NCBI GenBank assembly: GCA_027364495.1
Contig: DAHXPE010000270.1
Location: forward strand, 1 to 7,040
Source of the DNA: Candidatus Heimdallarchaeota archaeon
Lineage (GTDB): Archaea > Asgardarchaeota > Heimdallarchaeia > Hodarchaeales > LC-3
Direction of reading: 5' to 3'
Length of the DNA: 7,040 bases
Below the pieces are notes generated by a model. It ran no database searches, had not been told where the DNA came from, and saw nothing but the letters and a program-made list of their open reading frames with translations. The translations under genes and the position numbers were made by a program. Of the stretch, positions 6,119-7,040 are shown one piece after another; positions within the stretch are counted from its first letter, which is position 1, and every line of letters starts with the position of its first letter.

Positions 6119-6424
6119 TTATTCTTCTTCTTCAAAATCCATCATCTCTATTGTTGTGCTTAGTATATCCCAGTTTATTCCTTCATTTGCACTATGGTGT
6201 CTTCCCAAATACGCCAGTATTTCTCCACATTGCTCTTCTGTTAATCGTGGTTTTATTTGTTTTACATCTTCTATTGACTATGTTATATACAGCCGTTCAT
6301 GAAATACTTCCCCTCCATACCCTGTTGTCATCCTAAATATTGCTTCTCCAAACTCTTCTGGATATAATTGCTCTATTTCTTTTAATACTCCTTCCACAAA
6401 TTCTAATTTATCTTTATTTACCAT
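6119..6424 (-). pseudogene. Small conserved-looking soluble protein gene interrupted by one in-frame TAG
   Basis: Reading the minus strand from ATG (6422-6424) gives a 101-codon frame ending in TAA (6119-6121) with a single amber codon at codon 49 (6278-6280). The first half begins MVNKDKLEFVEGVLKEIEQL and the second half continues SIEDVKQIKPRLTEEQCGEI, then LGRHHSANEGINWDIL, ending in an acidic tail (DFEEEE). Both halves look like one folded protein: amphipathic helices, GINWD motif and no compositional break at the TAG. The latter part resembles a common uncharacterised prokaryotic family with an ANxGINWD motif; function unknown. No start codon follows the TAG until near the end, so the second half is not a separate gene. 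The gene precedes the broken membrane-protein gene on the same strand, so the pair looks like a decaying operon. Pyrrolysine readthrough is formally possible in some methanogens but unlikely here. Confidence 0.6.
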
Positions 6425-6460
6425 TTTAAACAAGCTAAAAAAGTTTTTCTTGAGTTATAG

Positions 6461-6931
6461 GCAGGAGCTCGAAGAAAAAAACAAAAAATTTATAAAAATT
6501 ATTGGCTTTTGTTTTTCCAACCTGAAAAGATGACTGACAAACGAAAAGATAGATTAAACGAGTTTTTACTTGAGTACCCAGAACTTCAAGAATACAGATC
6601 AATAACGTTAAGCATAGGTGAAATTTATCGCCAATCTGTTCACCTGGTTGACGGCCATCAGATAGATGATCTTGAAATAAAATCTTATTATTCTGAAAGG
6701 CTACAAACGGCAATCAAAACAATGAAAAAATTCAAGGATTCAATCATCAGATTTAGTACGGTTTTTAAAAATAATCCAAGGTTAGCCAAGATTTGTAGAC
6801 CTTCTATGGAGTATTTTAACAAAAAATTTAAGCTACCATTCAAAAAAAGTTTTAGCAGATGCAGTCAAATTACTATTGAGGCTAAATTAAGAGCACAGTT
6901 AAGCTGTGAAATTCAGTTTTCGCTTGACTAA
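6461..6931 (+). pseudogene. C-terminal remnant of a transposase (ISL3/ISM1-like)
   Basis: The frame is open from just after a TAG (6458-6460) to TAA (6929-6931). Similarity appears to begin upstream of any good start: the TTG at 6509 and the ATG at 6530 lie inside the recognisable stretch YWLLFFQPEKMTDKRKDRL, which resembles the WLLxxPExLTxxQxxRL region of ISL3-type transposases. LNEFLLEYPELQEYR (codons from about 6554), then SYYSERLQTAIKTMKKFKDS and NKKFKLPFKKSFSRC, follow in the style of the archaeal elements as I recall them. The N-terminal DNA-binding part and most of the catalytic domain are absent, so this is a truncated copy and cannot transpose. No terminal inverted repeats are identifiable. 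It marks past insertion at the right edge of the island. The exact IS family is uncertain. Confidence 0.6.
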
Positions 6932-7040
6932 AATAATAGATACATTTTTAGAGAAATACATAAAAAAGTATAATTAGTCCATTTTCAACAGAAATCCAAA
7001 TTTTTTCTTTTATTTTTAAATCTGCTATTAATCTTTGGGT
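6932..7040. other. Right-hand end of window, no gene recognised
   Basis: AT-rich sequence after the transposase remnant. A 30-codon minus-strand frame runs off the window edge to a TAA at 6948-6950, which could be the tail of a neighbouring gene but is within chance expectation for this composition. No terminal repeat of an insertion sequence was found by eye. Confidence 0.3.

Noticed and set aside
6151..6336. 61-codon plus-strand frame
   Set aside because: It is the complement of the amber-interrupted gene on the minus strand, which has the better protein-like sequence; this frame is low-complexity hydrophobic.
6435..6713. 92-codon minus-strand frame
   Set aside because: Antisense of the transposase remnant, whose plus-strand frame has recognisable family-like sequence.
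6948..7040. 30-codon minus-strand frame running off the right edge
   Set aside because: Length is within chance for six frames at this AT content and the peptide has no recognisable feature.
1..7040. CRISPR array, tRNA, rRNA or complete insertion sequence
   Set aside because: No regularly spaced repeats, no cloverleaf-capable sequence, no conserved rRNA segments and no paired terminal inverted repeats were seen.

Overview
This is an AT-rich window with archaeal-looking promoter elements (TATA-like boxes, few Shine-Dalgarno sequences, TTG starts). It most resembles the accessory DNA of a methanogen in the Methanobacteriales. That assignment is an inference from three things: base composition, a mismatch glycosylase resembling Mig.Mth of Methanothermobacter, and a transposase fragment resembling those of Methanobrevibacter. 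A low-GC bacterium is not excluded.

Layout. Positions 1-57 are probably the last 18 codons of an upstream gene. Positions 114-5160 form a DNA-modification island. It holds a [4Fe-4S] HhH glycosylase on + (114-845), a small protein of unknown function that may be a PD-(D/E)XK-type nuclease on - (812-1318), two DNA cytosine-5 methyltransferases on - (1454-2494 and 2616-3911), and a third, divergently transcribed one on + (4069-5160). All three methyltransferases keep the catalytic and SAM-binding motifs and look active. Positions 5226-6424 carry two decayed minus-strand genes: a multi-pass membrane protein split at an A9 run and a small soluble protein interrupted by one amber codon. Positions 6461-6931 are the C-terminal remnant of a transposase. 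No gene is recognised in 6932-7040.

How the genes may work together. The three methyltransferases would place 5-methylcytosine at up to three specificities. Deamination of 5-methylcytosine gives T:G mismatches, and the glycosylase is best read as the dedicated repair enzyme for them, as Mig.Mth is beside M.MthTI on plasmid pFV1. The 168-residue protein sits where a restriction enzyme would be expected and is the main candidate, but its active-site motif is weak. If it is not a nuclease, this is a methylation-plus-repair cassette without a visible restriction partner.

Regulation. Several control-like structures lie in the gaps: an inverted repeat whose inner arm contains the start codon of the middle methyltransferase, a palindrome between promoter and ribosome binding site of the putative nuclease gene, and a long-arm inverted repeat in the divergent methyltransferase promoter region. 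Such sites fit the tight control of toxic restriction or methylation genes, but the function of each is inferred from sequence only.
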